Positions 52,308 through 60,185 of a DNA stretch of 64,000 nucleotides are shown here, in pieces. Both the position numbers and the translations under genes were made by a program. Source of the DNA: Acidovorax sp. CF316 (GTDB lineage Bacteria > Pseudomonadota > Gammaproteobacteria > Burkholderiales > Burkholderiaceae_C). The notes under the pieces were generated by a model, which ran no database searches, was not told the origin of the DNA, and worked only from the letters and a program-made list of their open reading frames with translations. Position 1 is the stretch's first letter; every line of letters begins with the position of its first letter. The stretch spans positions 1 through 64,000 of the forward strand of contig NZ_AKJX01000026.1 of NCBI RefSeq assembly GCF_000276605.1, in the 5' to 3' direction.

Positions 52308-53180
52308 ATGCTGACCATTCTTTTCGACGGCGTTGCCTACGGCATGCTGCTGTTCATCCTGGCGGTGGGGCTGGCCGTGACCATGGGGTTGATGAACTTC
52401 ATCAACCTCGCGCATGGGGCCTTTGCCATGGCGGGCGGGTACATCACGGTGCTGCTCATGCAGCGCCTGAACGTGCCCTTCCTGGTGTGCCTGCCACTGG
52501 CCTTCGTGGGCACGGCGCTGCTGGGGGCGGTGCTCGAGCGCACGCTGTACCGCCCGCTGTACCACAAGGCCCACCTGGACCAGGTGCTGTTCTCCATCGG
52601 CCTGGTGTTCATGGCCGTGGCCACGGTGGACTACTTCGTGGGCTCCACGGGCCAGATCATCCAGCTGCCGGCCTGGCTCAAGGGCCGCACCGAGATCGGC
52701 AGCGGCGCCTTCATGCTGGGCATGGGGCACTACCGGCTGTTCATCATCGCGGTGTGCGCGGCCCTCACCGTGGGCCTGCAGTACGTGCTCACGCGCACGC
52801 GCTTCGGCAGCCGGCTGCGTGCCTCGGTGGACGACCAGCGCGTGGCAGCCGGCATGGGCATCAACGTGAACATCGTGTTTCTCTCCACCTTCGCCTTCGG
52901 CTCGGGCCTGGCGGGCCTGGGTGGCGCGCTCGGGGCCGAGGTGCTGGGCCTGGACCCGAGCTTTCCGCTCAAGTTCATGATCTATTTCCTGATCGTGGTG
53001 GCCGTGGGTGGCACCTCGTCCATCACCGGGCCGCTGCTGGCCGCGCTGCTGCTGGGCATCGCCGACGTGGCGGGTAAGTACTACATCCCCAAGCTCGGGG
53101 CCTTCATCGTCTACAGCCTCATGATCCTGATCCTGATCTGGCGGCCCCAGGGCCTGTTCGTGCGCAAGGGGGGCAAGTGA
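52308..53180 (+). CDS. ABC importer permease, LivH-type
   Basis: 290 residues, eight to nine TM helices. ILFDGVAYGMLLFILAVGLAVTMGLMNFINLAHGAFAMAGGYI and the GLGGALGAEVLGLDPSFPLKFMIYFLIVVAVGGTSSITGPLLAALLLGIADV segments are LivH signatures. Forms the inner-membrane channel with the LivM-type permease. It follows the SBP after a 210-bp gap; the next gene overlaps its stop. Confidence 0.88.
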   Translation: MLTILFDGVAYGMLLFILAVGLAVTMGLMNFINLAHGAFAMAGGYITVLLMQRLNVPFLVCLPLAFVGTALLGAVLERTLYRPLYHKAHLDQVLFSIGLVFMAVATVDYFVGSTGQIIQLPAWLKGRTEIGSGAFMLGMGHYRLFIIAVCAALTVGLQYVLTRTRFGSRLRASVDDQRVAAGMGINVNIVFLSTFAFGSGLAGLGGALGAEVLGLDPSFPLKFMIYFLIVVAVGGTSSITGPLLAALLLGIADVAGKYYIPKLGAFIVYSLMILILIWRPQGLFVRKGGK

Positions 53181-54148
53181 TGGACGCGTCCCGACCCAAT
53201 GTGCTGCTCCAGGCCCGCCGCATGCGGCCCTGGGAGCCCCTGCTCTGGTTGCTGGCCTTTGCCGCGCCGGCGGCCCTGCCCAGCCATGCGCTGATCATCA
53301 ACGAGATCGCCATCGTGGCGCTGTTCGCGATTTCGCTGGACCTGATCCTGGGTTACACCGGCATCGTCTCGCTCGGCCATGCGGCCTTCTTCGGCATGGG
53401 CGGCTATGCGGCAGCCCTGTTCGCCAAGCATGTGATGCCCGACCCGCTGGTGGGCCTGGCCGTGGGCATCGCCGCCGCCACGGTGCTGGGCGCGGTGGCC
53501 TCGTTCACCGTCATGCGCGGCACGGATCTCACGCGCCTCATGGTCACGCTGGGTGTCGGCCTGATCATGCTGGAGCTGGCCAACAAGCTCGACTGGCTGA
53601 CCGGCGGTGCCGACGGGCTGCAGGGCGTGGTCATGGGCCCGGTGCTCGGCAGGTTCGAGTTCGACCTGTTCGGGCGCACGGCGGCCTGGTACTCGATGAG
53701 CGTGCTGCTGGTGCTGTTCCTGCTGGCACGGCGCGTCGTGCAGTCGCCCTTCGGCGCCACGCTCAAGGCCATCCGCGACAACCGGCTTCGTGCCATGGCC
53801 ATCGGCATCCCGGTGACTGCCAAGCTGGCCCAGGTGTACACGCTGGCCGCAGCACTGGCAGGGGCCGCAGGCGCCCTGCTCACGCAGACCACGGGCTTTG
53901 CCTCGCTGGACCTGTTCGAGTTCCACCGCTCGGCCGACGTGATGCTGATCCTGGTGATCGGCGGCGTGGGCTGGCTCTACGGCGGCGTGGTCGGTGCCAT
54001 CGGCTTCAAGCTGCTGCAGGACCTGATCTCGGCCGTGACGCCGCAGTACTGGACCTTCTGGATCGGCCTGTTCCTGGTGGTGCTGGTGCTGGTGGGCCGC
54101 GAGCGCCTGATCCGCCCATGGACCTGGTTCGGAGGGCGCAAGGCATGA
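53180..54148 (+). CDS. ABC importer permease, LivM-type
   Basis: 322 residues with about nine TM helices; motifs INEIAIVALFAISLDLILGYTGIVSLGHAAFFGMGGYAAAL, GRALKAIRDN-like (TLKAIRDNRLRAMAIGI) and GGVGWLYGGVVGAIGFKLLQD. ATG 53180 shares its first base with the previous stop codon; a GTG three bases upstream also fits. Pairs with the LivH-type permease. Confidence 0.88.
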   Translation: MDASRPNVLLQARRMRPWEPLLWLLAFAAPAALPSHALIINEIAIVALFAISLDLILGYTGIVSLGHAAFFGMGGYAAALFAKHVMPDPLVGLAVGIAAATVLGAVASFTVMRGTDLTRLMVTLGVGLIMLELANKLDWLTGGADGLQGVVMGPVLGRFEFDLFGRTAAWYSMSVLLVLFLLARRVVQSPFGATLKAIRDNRLRAMAIGIPVTAKLAQVYTLAAALAGAAGALLTQTTGFASLDLFEFHRSADVMLILVIGGVGWLYGGVVGAIGFKLLQDLISAVTPQYWTFWIGLFLVVLVLVGRERLIRPWTWFGGRKA

Positions 54149-54930
54149 GCACCACCGCAGTCCACAACGACGCTCCCGTCGTGCTGGCCGCGCACGGCCT
54201 GGTCAAGCGCTTCGGCGGCATCACCGCCACCAATAACGTCACGCTGAACCTGCGCCAGGGCGCGCGCCATGCGCTGATCGGCCCCAACGGGGCCGGCAAG
54301 ACCACACTCATCAACCTGCTGACCGGCGTGCTGGAGCCTACCGAGGGCTCCATCGTGCTCGAGGGCCAAGACATCACGCGCCTGGCACCGCACCAGCGGG
54401 TGCAGCGCGGCATGGTGCGCACCTTCCAGATCAACCAGCTGTTCGATTCGCTCACGCCGCTGGAAACGCTGGCGCTCACCGTCTCGCAAAAGCAGGGCCT
54501 GGGCGGCAAGTGGTGGCAGAAGCTCGGCGCGCGCAGCGCGGTGAACGAGCGCTGCGAGCAACTGCTCGAACAATTCCATCTCACGGCCGTGATGGCCGAG
54601 CCTACGCGCGTGCTGGCCTATGGCAAGCGCCGCCTGCTGGAGATCGCCATCGCCCTGGCCTGCGAGCCGCGCGTGCTGCTGCTCGACGAGCCCGTGGCCG
54701 GCGTGCCCGCGGGCGAGCGCGAAGAACTGCTGCAGACCGTGGCGGCTCTGCCCGCCGATGTCTCGGTGCTGTTGATCGAACACGATATGGACCTGGTTTT
54801 CAGCTTTGCCAAGCGCATGACGGTGCTGGTCAACGGCACCGTGCTCACCGAAGGCGACCCCGACACCATCGCCAACGACCCGCAGGTCAAGGCCGTGTAC
54901 CTGGGGCATGGGGAGGGCGCGCATGTCTGA
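54145..54930 (+). CDS. ABC importer ATP-binding protein, LivG-type
   Basis: 261 residues. Walker A is GPNGAGKTT, Walker B is RVLLLDEP, H-loop is IEHDMDLVF. The signature segment reads LAYGKRRLLEIAIALA, where the usual LSYG starts LAYG and Q becomes R; this deviates from the classical LivG but retains the family's overall pattern. ATGA overlap with the upstream permease and an 8-base overlap with livF. Confidence 0.88.
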   Translation: MSTTAVHNDAPVVLAAHGLVKRFGGITATNNVTLNLRQGARHALIGPNGAGKTTLINLLTGVLEPTEGSIVLEGQDITRLAPHQRVQRGMVRTFQINQLFDSLTPLETLALTVSQKQGLGGKWWQKLGARSAVNERCEQLLEQFHLTAVMAEPTRVLAYGKRRLLEIAIALACEPRVLLLDEPVAGVPAGEREELLQTVAALPADVSVLLIEHDMDLVFSFAKRMTVLVNGTVLTEGDPDTIANDPQVKAVYLGHGEGAHV

Positions 54931-55651
54931 GCAGCTGTTGCGCATCGAGGGCCTGAGCGCTGGCTACGGCGAAGCAGTGGTGCTGCAGGGCGTGTCCCTG
55001 TCGCTGGCCGAGGGCGAGACCCTGGCCCTGCTGGGCCGCAATGGCACGGGCAAGACCACGCTGATCAACACCCTGGCGGGCGCCACGCGCCAGCATGCGG
55101 GCACGGTGGCGCTGGGTGGGATGGCGCTGCACCGCCTGCCTGCACACGAGCGCGCGGCCGCCGGCATTGGCTGGGTGCCGCAGGAGCGCAACATCTTCAA
55201 GTCGCTCACCGTGCACGAGAACCTGACCGCGGTGGCGCGGCCCGGCCGCAAGGGCGCCACGGCAGCACCGTGGACGCCTGACAAGGTCTACGCGATGTTC
55301 CCGCGCCTGGCCGAGCGCAAGACCAACCTGGGCACGCAGCTGTCCGGCGGCGAGCAGCAGATGCTGGCCGTGGGCCGCGCACTGGTGCTCAACCCGCGCT
55401 TGCTGCTGCTCGACGAGCCGCTTGAAGGCCTGGCCCCCATCATCGTCGAGGAGCTGCTGCGCGCCATCCGCCGCATCACGCGCGAAGAGGGGCTCTCGGC
55501 CATCATCGTCGAGCAGCACCCGCAGGCCATCCTGGCGATCTCGGACCACGCCGCGGTGCTGGACCGGGGCACGGTGGTGCACACCGGTACGGCCGCCGAT
55601 CTCGGTGCGCAGCCCGAGTTGCTGGACCGCCTGCTGGGCGTGGCCCGGTAG
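54923..55651 (+). CDS. ABC importer ATP-binding protein, LivF-type
   Basis: 242 residues. Walker A LGRNGTGKTTL, Q-loop in GIGWVPQERNIFKSLTVHENL, signature LSGGEQQMLAVGRALV, Walker B LLLLDEPLEGLAP, H-loop EQHP. These are textbook LivF features. Together with the other four genes it makes a complete ATP-driven importer. Confidence 0.9.
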   Translation: MSEQLLRIEGLSAGYGEAVVLQGVSLSLAEGETLALLGRNGTGKTTLINTLAGATRQHAGTVALGGMALHRLPAHERAAAGIGWVPQERNIFKSLTVHENLTAVARPGRKGATAAPWTPDKVYAMFPRLAERKTNLGTQLSGGEQQMLAVGRALVLNPRLLLLDEPLEGLAPIIVEELLRAIRRITREEGLSAIIVEQHPQAILAISDHAAVLDRGTVVHTGTAADLGAQPELLDRLLGVAR

Positions 55652-55673
55652 GCCGCAGACTGGAAACTCCACC

Positions 55674-56588
55674 ATGACCATGCAGCACATCGGCCTGATC
55701 GGCTACGGTGAAGTCGGCAAGACCTTTGCCCTGGGGCTGCAGCCGCAGCCCGGCGTCACCGGTGTCGGCGCATGGGACCTGAAGTTCGCGCAGGGCGCCA
55801 CGCGCGACGCCGAGCTGGCGCATGCCGCGCAGCACGGCATCACCGCCCATGCCTCGGCGGCGGCGCTGTGCGCGGCCAGTGACCTCGTCATCTCCGCCGT
55901 CACTGCCTCGCACACGTTGGAGGTGGCCCAGGAGGTGGCTGCCCACATCCGCCCCGGCACGCTGTTCCTCGACCTCAACTCCGCTTCGCCCGGCACCAAG
56001 CAGCAGGCCGCTGCGCTGATTGAGGCGCGTGGCGCGCACTACGTGGAGGCGGGCGTCATGACCTCGGTGCCGCCCTACGGCATCCGTGTGCCCATGCTGC
56101 TCGGGGGCGCCCAGGCGCAGGCCCTGGCGGCCGTGCTGCAGGGCTGGGGCATGGACGCCACGCCCGTCAGTGAACAGCTGGGCGTGGCCAGCGCCATCAA
56201 GATGTGCCGCAGCGTGATGATCAAGGGGCTCGAGGCCCTGGTGATCGAAAGCTATGCCACCGCGCGCCAGTACGGTGTGGAGGCGCATGTGCTGCCCACC
56301 CTGGCCGAGACCTTCCCTTCCATCGACTGGGCAAAGCAGGGAAGCTACTTCTTCAGCCGCGTGGTACAGCACGGCCAGCGCCGCTCCGAAGAGATGCACG
56401 AGGCTGCGCGCACCGTGCGCGAGGCTGGAGTGGAGCCGCTGATGGCCAGCGCCATTGCGCACAAGCAGGCGGCCGTAGCGGCCATGGCGCGCGAAGGCGT
56501 GTTCGCCGGCCTGCCCAAGGATGCGCCGTGGCAGGACTACGCCGACCGGCTGCTGGCGCATCTGGCGAAGGATCAAGGCGACTTGTAG
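55674..56588 (+). CDS. NAD(P)-binding 6-phosphogluconate-dehydrogenase-like oxidoreductase with DUF1932 C-domain
   Basis: 304 residues. The Rossmann motif IGLIGYGEVGKTFALGL is at the N-terminus. LFLDLNSASPGTKQQAAALIEARGAHYVEAGVMTSVPPYGIRVPMLLGG follows the beta-hydroxyacid dehydrogenase pattern. SAIKMCRSVMIKGLEALVIES carries the catalytic-lysine-like region, then a DUF1932 helical domain. Relatives occur in aromatic-degradation operons but the substrate is not known. It lies 22 bases after the ABC genes, so it probably belongs to that operon. Confidence 0.75.
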   Translation: MTMQHIGLIGYGEVGKTFALGLQPQPGVTGVGAWDLKFAQGATRDAELAHAAQHGITAHASAAALCAASDLVISAVTASHTLEVAQEVAAHIRPGTLFLDLNSASPGTKQQAAALIEARGAHYVEAGVMTSVPPYGIRVPMLLGGAQAQALAAVLQGWGMDATPVSEQLGVASAIKMCRSVMIKGLEALVIESYATARQYGVEAHVLPTLAETFPSIDWAKQGSYFFSRVVQHGQRRSEEMHEAARTVREAGVEPLMASAIAHKQAAVAAMAREGVFAGLPKDAPWQDYADRLLAHLAKDQGDL

Positions 56589-57505
56589 ATGGTCTGCAGG
56601 GTCGTGCGGATCAGCTCCGCCATGGCCTGTTGCGTGAGCGTGGCCGGGCGCTGCGAGCTCACGGCCATCGACAGCTTGCTGCGCAGCCGGGGCTCGCCCG
56701 CCTGGCCGATGGGCCGGGTGCTGAACACCTCGGGCCGGCCCGAGGTGGTGACCGCGTTCATGGGCAGCACGGCGCTGCCCGCGCCATCGGCCACCAGGTC
56801 CAGGATGGCGGCCACGCCGTCGATCTCCAGGCTGATCTGCGGGCGCAGGCCGAGGGCGGCCAGCTCCGACTCCACCAGCATGCGGATGGAGTTGGGCCGC
56901 GTGGGGATCACCAAGGCGAAGCGCGTGAGCGCCTCGAGCGCCACCGGTTCCTGCGCCTGCGCGTCGGTGTCGGCATCGCTCTGGCCCACGGGGCGGCGCT
57001 GCACCAGGAACAGGTCTTCCTCCAGCAGCGGCGTGATCTCGATGCCCGGCGAGGCGGGCGTGTTGTAGAGCAGGGCGATGTCCAGCAGCCCGGTGGTCAG
57101 CGATTCGCGCATGGCCACCGTGAGCCCTTCGCTGATGGCCAGGGCCGCATCGGGCATCTGCACGCGGAAGGCGCGCGTGAGCGGCACCGTGAGCACCTTG
57201 GCCATGGTGGGTGGCAGGCCGATGGCCACGCGCCCGGCCAGCGCCCCGCGCACACGCCCGAGCTCCTCGCGCGCGCGCTCCACCTGGTGAAGGATGCCGC
57301 GGCCATGCTCCAGCAGCAGCTTGCCGGCCTCGGTCGGTATCGCGCCCCGGCCATTGCGCACCAGCAGGTTCTGGCGCAGCTCCACCTCCAGCAGGCGCAC
57401 CTGGCGGCTCAGGGCCGGCTGGGCGATGTCCAGCACCACCGAGGCGCGGGTGAAGCTGCCCAGTTCGGCCACGCGCACAAAGTACTCGATCTGCTTGAGG
57501 TCCAT
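56573..57505 (-). CDS. LysR-family regulator, PmdR-like
   Basis: 310 residues. HTH: MDLKQIEYFVRVAELGSFTRASVVLDIAQPALSRQVRLLEVELRQNLLVRNGRGA, of the subgroup that often controls protocatechuate and other aromatic operons. It is divergent from the pmd-like operon at 57646 and overlaps the convergent dehydrogenase gene by 16 bases. PmdR of Comamonas activates the pmd operon in response to a pathway intermediate; a similar role here is inferred from synteny. Confidence 0.88.
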   Translation of the reverse strand: MDLKQIEYFVRVAELGSFTRASVVLDIAQPALSRQVRLLEVELRQNLLVRNGRGAIPTEAGKLLLEHGRGILHQVERAREELGRVRGALAGRVAIGLPPTMAKVLTVPLTRAFRVQMPDAALAISEGLTVAMRESLTTGLLDIALLYNTPASPGIEITPLLEEDLFLVQRRPVGQSDADTDAQAQEPVALEALTRFALVIPTRPNSIRMLVESELAALGLRPQISLEIDGVAAILDLVADGAGSAVLPMNAVTTSGRPEVFSTRPIGQAGEPRLRSKLSMAVSSQRPATLTQQAMAELIRTTLQTIYKSP

Positions 57506-57519
57506 GGGGTGTGCTCTCT

Positions 57520-57544
57520 GCTATTTGCAATAGCTCGAATTCGA
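57520..57544. promoter_or_regulatory. Two adjoining palindromes in the pmd promoter region
   Basis: GCTATT-TGC-AATAGC (57520-57534) is followed directly by the perfect 10-bp palindrome TCGAATTCGA (57535-57544). Both lie 15-40 bases upstream of the LysR start and about 100 bases upstream of the pmd-like operon, as expected for a LysR recognition site. Confidence 0.5.
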
Positions 57545-57620
57545 CAATACAAGAATGATATATCTGGTAGTGCCCCTGCCGGCTTTATGTCGGGCCCGGC
57601 CCTGCCCACAATCGGCGGCA

Positions 57621-57628
57621 TGTATACA
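57621..57628. promoter_or_regulatory. TGTATACA operator, site 5 (pmd-like operon)
   Basis: TGTATACA 17 bases before the start of the first pmd-like gene, the fifth copy of the motif. It overlaps a 9-codon reading frame MYTATATFP starting at 57620 whose TGA overlaps the gene's ATG. Confidence 0.6.
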
Positions 57629-57645
57629 GCGACTGCCACCTTCCC

Positions 57646-58338
57646 ATGAGTGCGCCCACCCTTCGTGGAATCTCGTCCATGGCCACGCGCCAGGTGCTGG
57701 CCGAACTGCTGGCCGCCTACGAGCACCAGACCGGCGAGCGCGCGGTCATCGAAGCCGTGGGCGGCGTGGATGCCGCCAAGCGCGTGCAGGCTGGCGAGGC
57801 CTTCGACGTGGTGGTGCTGGCCTCCGACGCCATCGACAAGCTCATCGCCGCCGGTGCCATCGACGCCGCGAGCAAGACCGACTGGGTGCGCTCCGGCGTG
57901 GCCGTTGCGGTGCGCACTGGTGCAGCGCTGCCCGACATCGGCTCGGAAGAGGCGGTGCGCAGCGCTGTGCTCGCCGCGCGCAGCATCAGCTACTCCACCG
58001 GCCCGAGTGGCGTGGCGCTGGCGAAACTGTTCGAGCGCTGGGGCATCGCCGACGAGGTGGCGGGCCGCATGGTGCAGGCTCCGCCCGGCGTGCCCGTGGG
58101 CTCGCTGATTGCACGCGGCGACGTGGAACTCGGTTTCCAGCAGCTGAGCGAGTTGTTGAATGTGGAGGGCATCACCATCGTGGGCCCGCTGCCGCCCGCG
58201 ATCCAGATCACCACCATTTTTTCGTCGGGCGTGGGCACCGCCAGCCAGCAGCCCGAGGCGGCCAAGGCCCTGCTCGATTTCCTGGCCTCCCCTGCGGCCG
58301 CAGAGGCGAAACAGCGCCAGGGTATGGACCCTGCCTGA
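57646..58338 (+). CDS. ModA-like periplasmic-binding-protein fold, no signal peptide
   Basis: 230 residues of the type 2 periplasmic binding protein fold: MATRQVLAELLAAYEHQTGERAVIEAVGGVDAAKRVQAGEAFDVVVLASDAIDKLIAAG, then SISYSTGPSGVALAKLFERWGI and the hinge-like GELGFQQLSEL-type segment. No start codon in the upstream frame could supply a signal peptide, so the protein is predicted cytosolic. It heads the pmd-like operon. Ligand-sensing or an enzymatic role on a pathway acid is inference; it may not be a transporter component. Confidence 0.75.
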   Translation: MSAPTLRGISSMATRQVLAELLAAYEHQTGERAVIEAVGGVDAAKRVQAGEAFDVVVLASDAIDKLIAAGAIDAASKTDWVRSGVAVAVRTGAALPDIGSEEAVRSAVLAARSISYSTGPSGVALAKLFERWGIADEVAGRMVQAPPGVPVGSLIARGDVELGFQQLSELLNVEGITIVGPLPPAIQITTIFSSGVGTASQQPEAAKALLDFLASPAAAEAKQRQGMDPA

Positions 58339-58371
58339 TACCCCATTCCAAGATCCAAGGAGCACAACGCA

Positions 58372-59406
58372 ATGAGCCTCATCATCGACTGCCATGGCCA
58401 TTACACCACGGCACCCAAGGCGCTGGAGAACTGGCGCAACCAGCAGATCGCGGGCATCCAGGACCCGGCAGCCATGCCCAAGGTCGCTGATCTGCAGATC
58501 AGCGACGACGAGCTGCGCGAGTCCATCGAGAGCAACCAGCTGCGCCTGATGAAGGAGCGCGGCAGCGACATCACCCTGTTCTCGCCGCGCGCGAGCTTCA
58601 TGGCCCACCACATCGGTGACTTCAATGTCTCCAGCACCTGGGCGGCCATCTGCAACGAGCTGTGCCACCGCGTTTCCACGCTGTTCCCCGAGCACTTCGT
58701 GCCTGTGGCCATGCTGCCGCAAAGCCCTGGCGTGGACCCCGCGACCTGCATCCCCGAGCTGGAAAAGTGCGTCAAGGAATACGGCGCCGTGGGCATCAAC
58801 CTGAACCCCGATCCTTCGGGCGGCCACTGGACCAGCCCGCCGCTGACCGACCGCCACTGGTACCCCATCTACGAAAAGATGGTGGAGTACGACCTGCCCG
58901 CGATGATCCACGTGAGCACCAGCTGCAATGCGTGCTTCCACACCACGGGCGCGCACTACCTGAACGCCGACACCACGGCCTTCATGCAGTGCATCCAGGG
59001 CGACCTGTTCAAGGACTTCCCCACGCTCAAGTTCCTGATCCCGCACGGCGGCGGTGCCGTGCCCTACCACTGGGGCCGTTTCCGCGGCCTGGCGCAGGAA
59101 ATGAAGAAGCCGCTGCTCGAAGACCACCTGCTGAACAACATCTTCTTCGACACCTGCGTGTACCACCAGCCGGGTATCGACCTGCTGAACACCGTGATCC
59201 CGGTGAAGAACGTGCTGTTCGCCTCGGAAATGATCGGCGCCGTGCGCGGCATCGACCCCACCACCGGCAATTACTACGACGACACCAAGCGCTACATCGA
59301 GGCGTCGAAGATCCTGAGTGGCGACGACAAGCACCAGATCTACGAAGGCAATGTGCGCCGCGTGTTCTCCCGACTCGATTCACGCCTGAAGGCAAAGGGG
59401 CTCTGA
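58372..59406 (+). CDS. 4-oxalomesaconate hydratase (LigJ/PmdE-like amidohydrolase)
   Basis: 344 residues. Metal-binding CHGHYTT (His8, His10) begins the amidohydrolase_2 TIM barrel; [32 protein letters not shown] and [17 protein letters not shown] carry further His ligands. Closely follows LigJ, which hydrates 4-oxalomesaconate to 4-carboxy-4-hydroxy-2-oxoadipate (CHA). AAGGAGC ribosome site. Same order as pmdE in Comamonas. Confidence 0.9.
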   Translation: MSLIIDCHGHYTTAPKALENWRNQQIAGIQDPAAMPKVADLQISDDELRESIESNQLRLMKERGSDITLFSPRASFMAHHIGDFNVSSTWAAICNELCHRVSTLFPEHFVPVAMLPQSPGVDPATCIPELEKCVKEYGAVGINLNPDPSGGHWTSPPLTDRHWYPIYEKMVEYDLPAMIHVSTSCNACFHTTGAHYLNADTTAFMQCIQGDLFKDFPTLKFLIPHGGGAVPYHWGRFRGLAQEMKKPLLEDHLLNNIFFDTCVYHQPGIDLLNTVIPVKNVLFASEMIGAVRGIDPTTGNYYDDTKRYIEASKILSGDDKHQIYEGNVRRVFSRLDSRLKAKGL

Positions 59407-59407
59407 C

Positions 59408-60091
59408 ATGTATGAACTAGGCGTTGTCTACCGCAACATCGCGCGCGCCGATCGCGCAGCCGCCGACGGCCTGGCCGCGCTGGGCTCGGCCACGGTGCAC
59501 GAGGCCATGGGCCGCGTGGGCCTGCTCAAGCCCTACATGCGCCCCATCTATTCGGGCCAACAGGTCTCGGGCACGGCAGTCACGGTGCTGCTGCAGCCCG
59601 GCGACAACTGGATGATGCATGTGGCGGCCGAGCAGATCCAGCCCGGCGACGTGGTGGTGGCGGCCGTCACCTCCGAATGCACCGATGGCTACTTCGGCGA
59701 CCTGCTGGCCACCTCGTTCCAGTCGCGCGGTGCGCGGGCCCTGATCATCGATGCCGGCGTGCGCGACGTAAAGACGCTGCAGGAGATGAACTTCCCCGTG
59801 TGGAGCCGCGCCATCTCGAGCAAGGGCACGATCAAGGCCACGCTGGGCTCGGTGAACATCCCCGTGGTCTGCGCCGGCATGTGGGTCACGCCGGGCGACG
59901 TGATCGTGGCCGACGACGATGGCGTGGTCTGCGTGCCCGCTGCGCGCGCCGCCGAGACGCTCGAAGCCGCGCGCAAGCGCGAAAGCTTCGAGGGCGAGAA
60001 ACGCGCCAAGCTCGCCTCCGGCGTGCTCGGCCTGGACATGTACAACATGCGCCCCGGGCTCGAAAAGGTCGGGCTCAAGTACATCGACTGA
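59408..60091 (+). CDS. 4-carboxy-4-hydroxy-2-oxoadipate/4-hydroxy-4-methyl-2-oxoglutarate aldolase (PmdF/LigK-like)
   Basis: 227 residues of the RraA-like fold. [25 protein letters not shown] and [46 protein letters not shown]; Arg119 and Asp120 match the pyruvate/metal-binding pair of HMG aldolases. Cleaves CHA to pyruvate and oxaloacetate (and HMG to pyruvate). Starts two bases after the hydratase stop. Confidence 0.9.
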   Translation: MYELGVVYRNIARADRAAADGLAALGSATVHEAMGRVGLLKPYMRPIYSGQQVSGTAVTVLLQPGDNWMMHVAAEQIQPGDVVVAAVTSECTDGYFGDLLATSFQSRGARALIIDAGVRDVKTLQEMNFPVWSRAISSKGTIKATLGSVNIPVVCAGMWVTPGDVIVADDDGVVCVPAARAAETLEAARKRESFEGEKRAKLASGVLGLDMYNMRPGLEKVGLKYID

Positions 60092-60113
60092 CCCGTCCTC
60101 GACAACCCATCGG

Positions 60114-60136
60114 CACCGCCTGTCCGGCAGGCGGTG
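60114..60136 (+). promoter_or_regulatory. GC-rich hairpin between aldolase and TctC-like gene
   Basis: Perfect 9-bp arms CACCGCCTG and CAGGCGGTG over a five-base loop, in the 94-bp gap within the operon. It lacks a T-run; it may trim or protect mRNA, or attenuate expression of downstream genes. Confidence 0.45.
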
Positions 60137-60185
60137 TCTCTGCCGCCGTGTGCGGCGCATCCCGACAACTTCCCTGAGACACACC

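Noticed and set aside
54598-54670. Non-functional LivG because of the unusual LAYGKRR signature
   Set aside because: Walker A, Walker B and H-loop are intact and variants of this kind occur in Burkholderiales Liv-type ATPases; loss of function is not supported.
57646-57720. Missed signal peptide on the ModA-like protein
   Set aside because: Upstream in-frame codons contain no start, and the first residues are polar; the protein is read as cytosolic.
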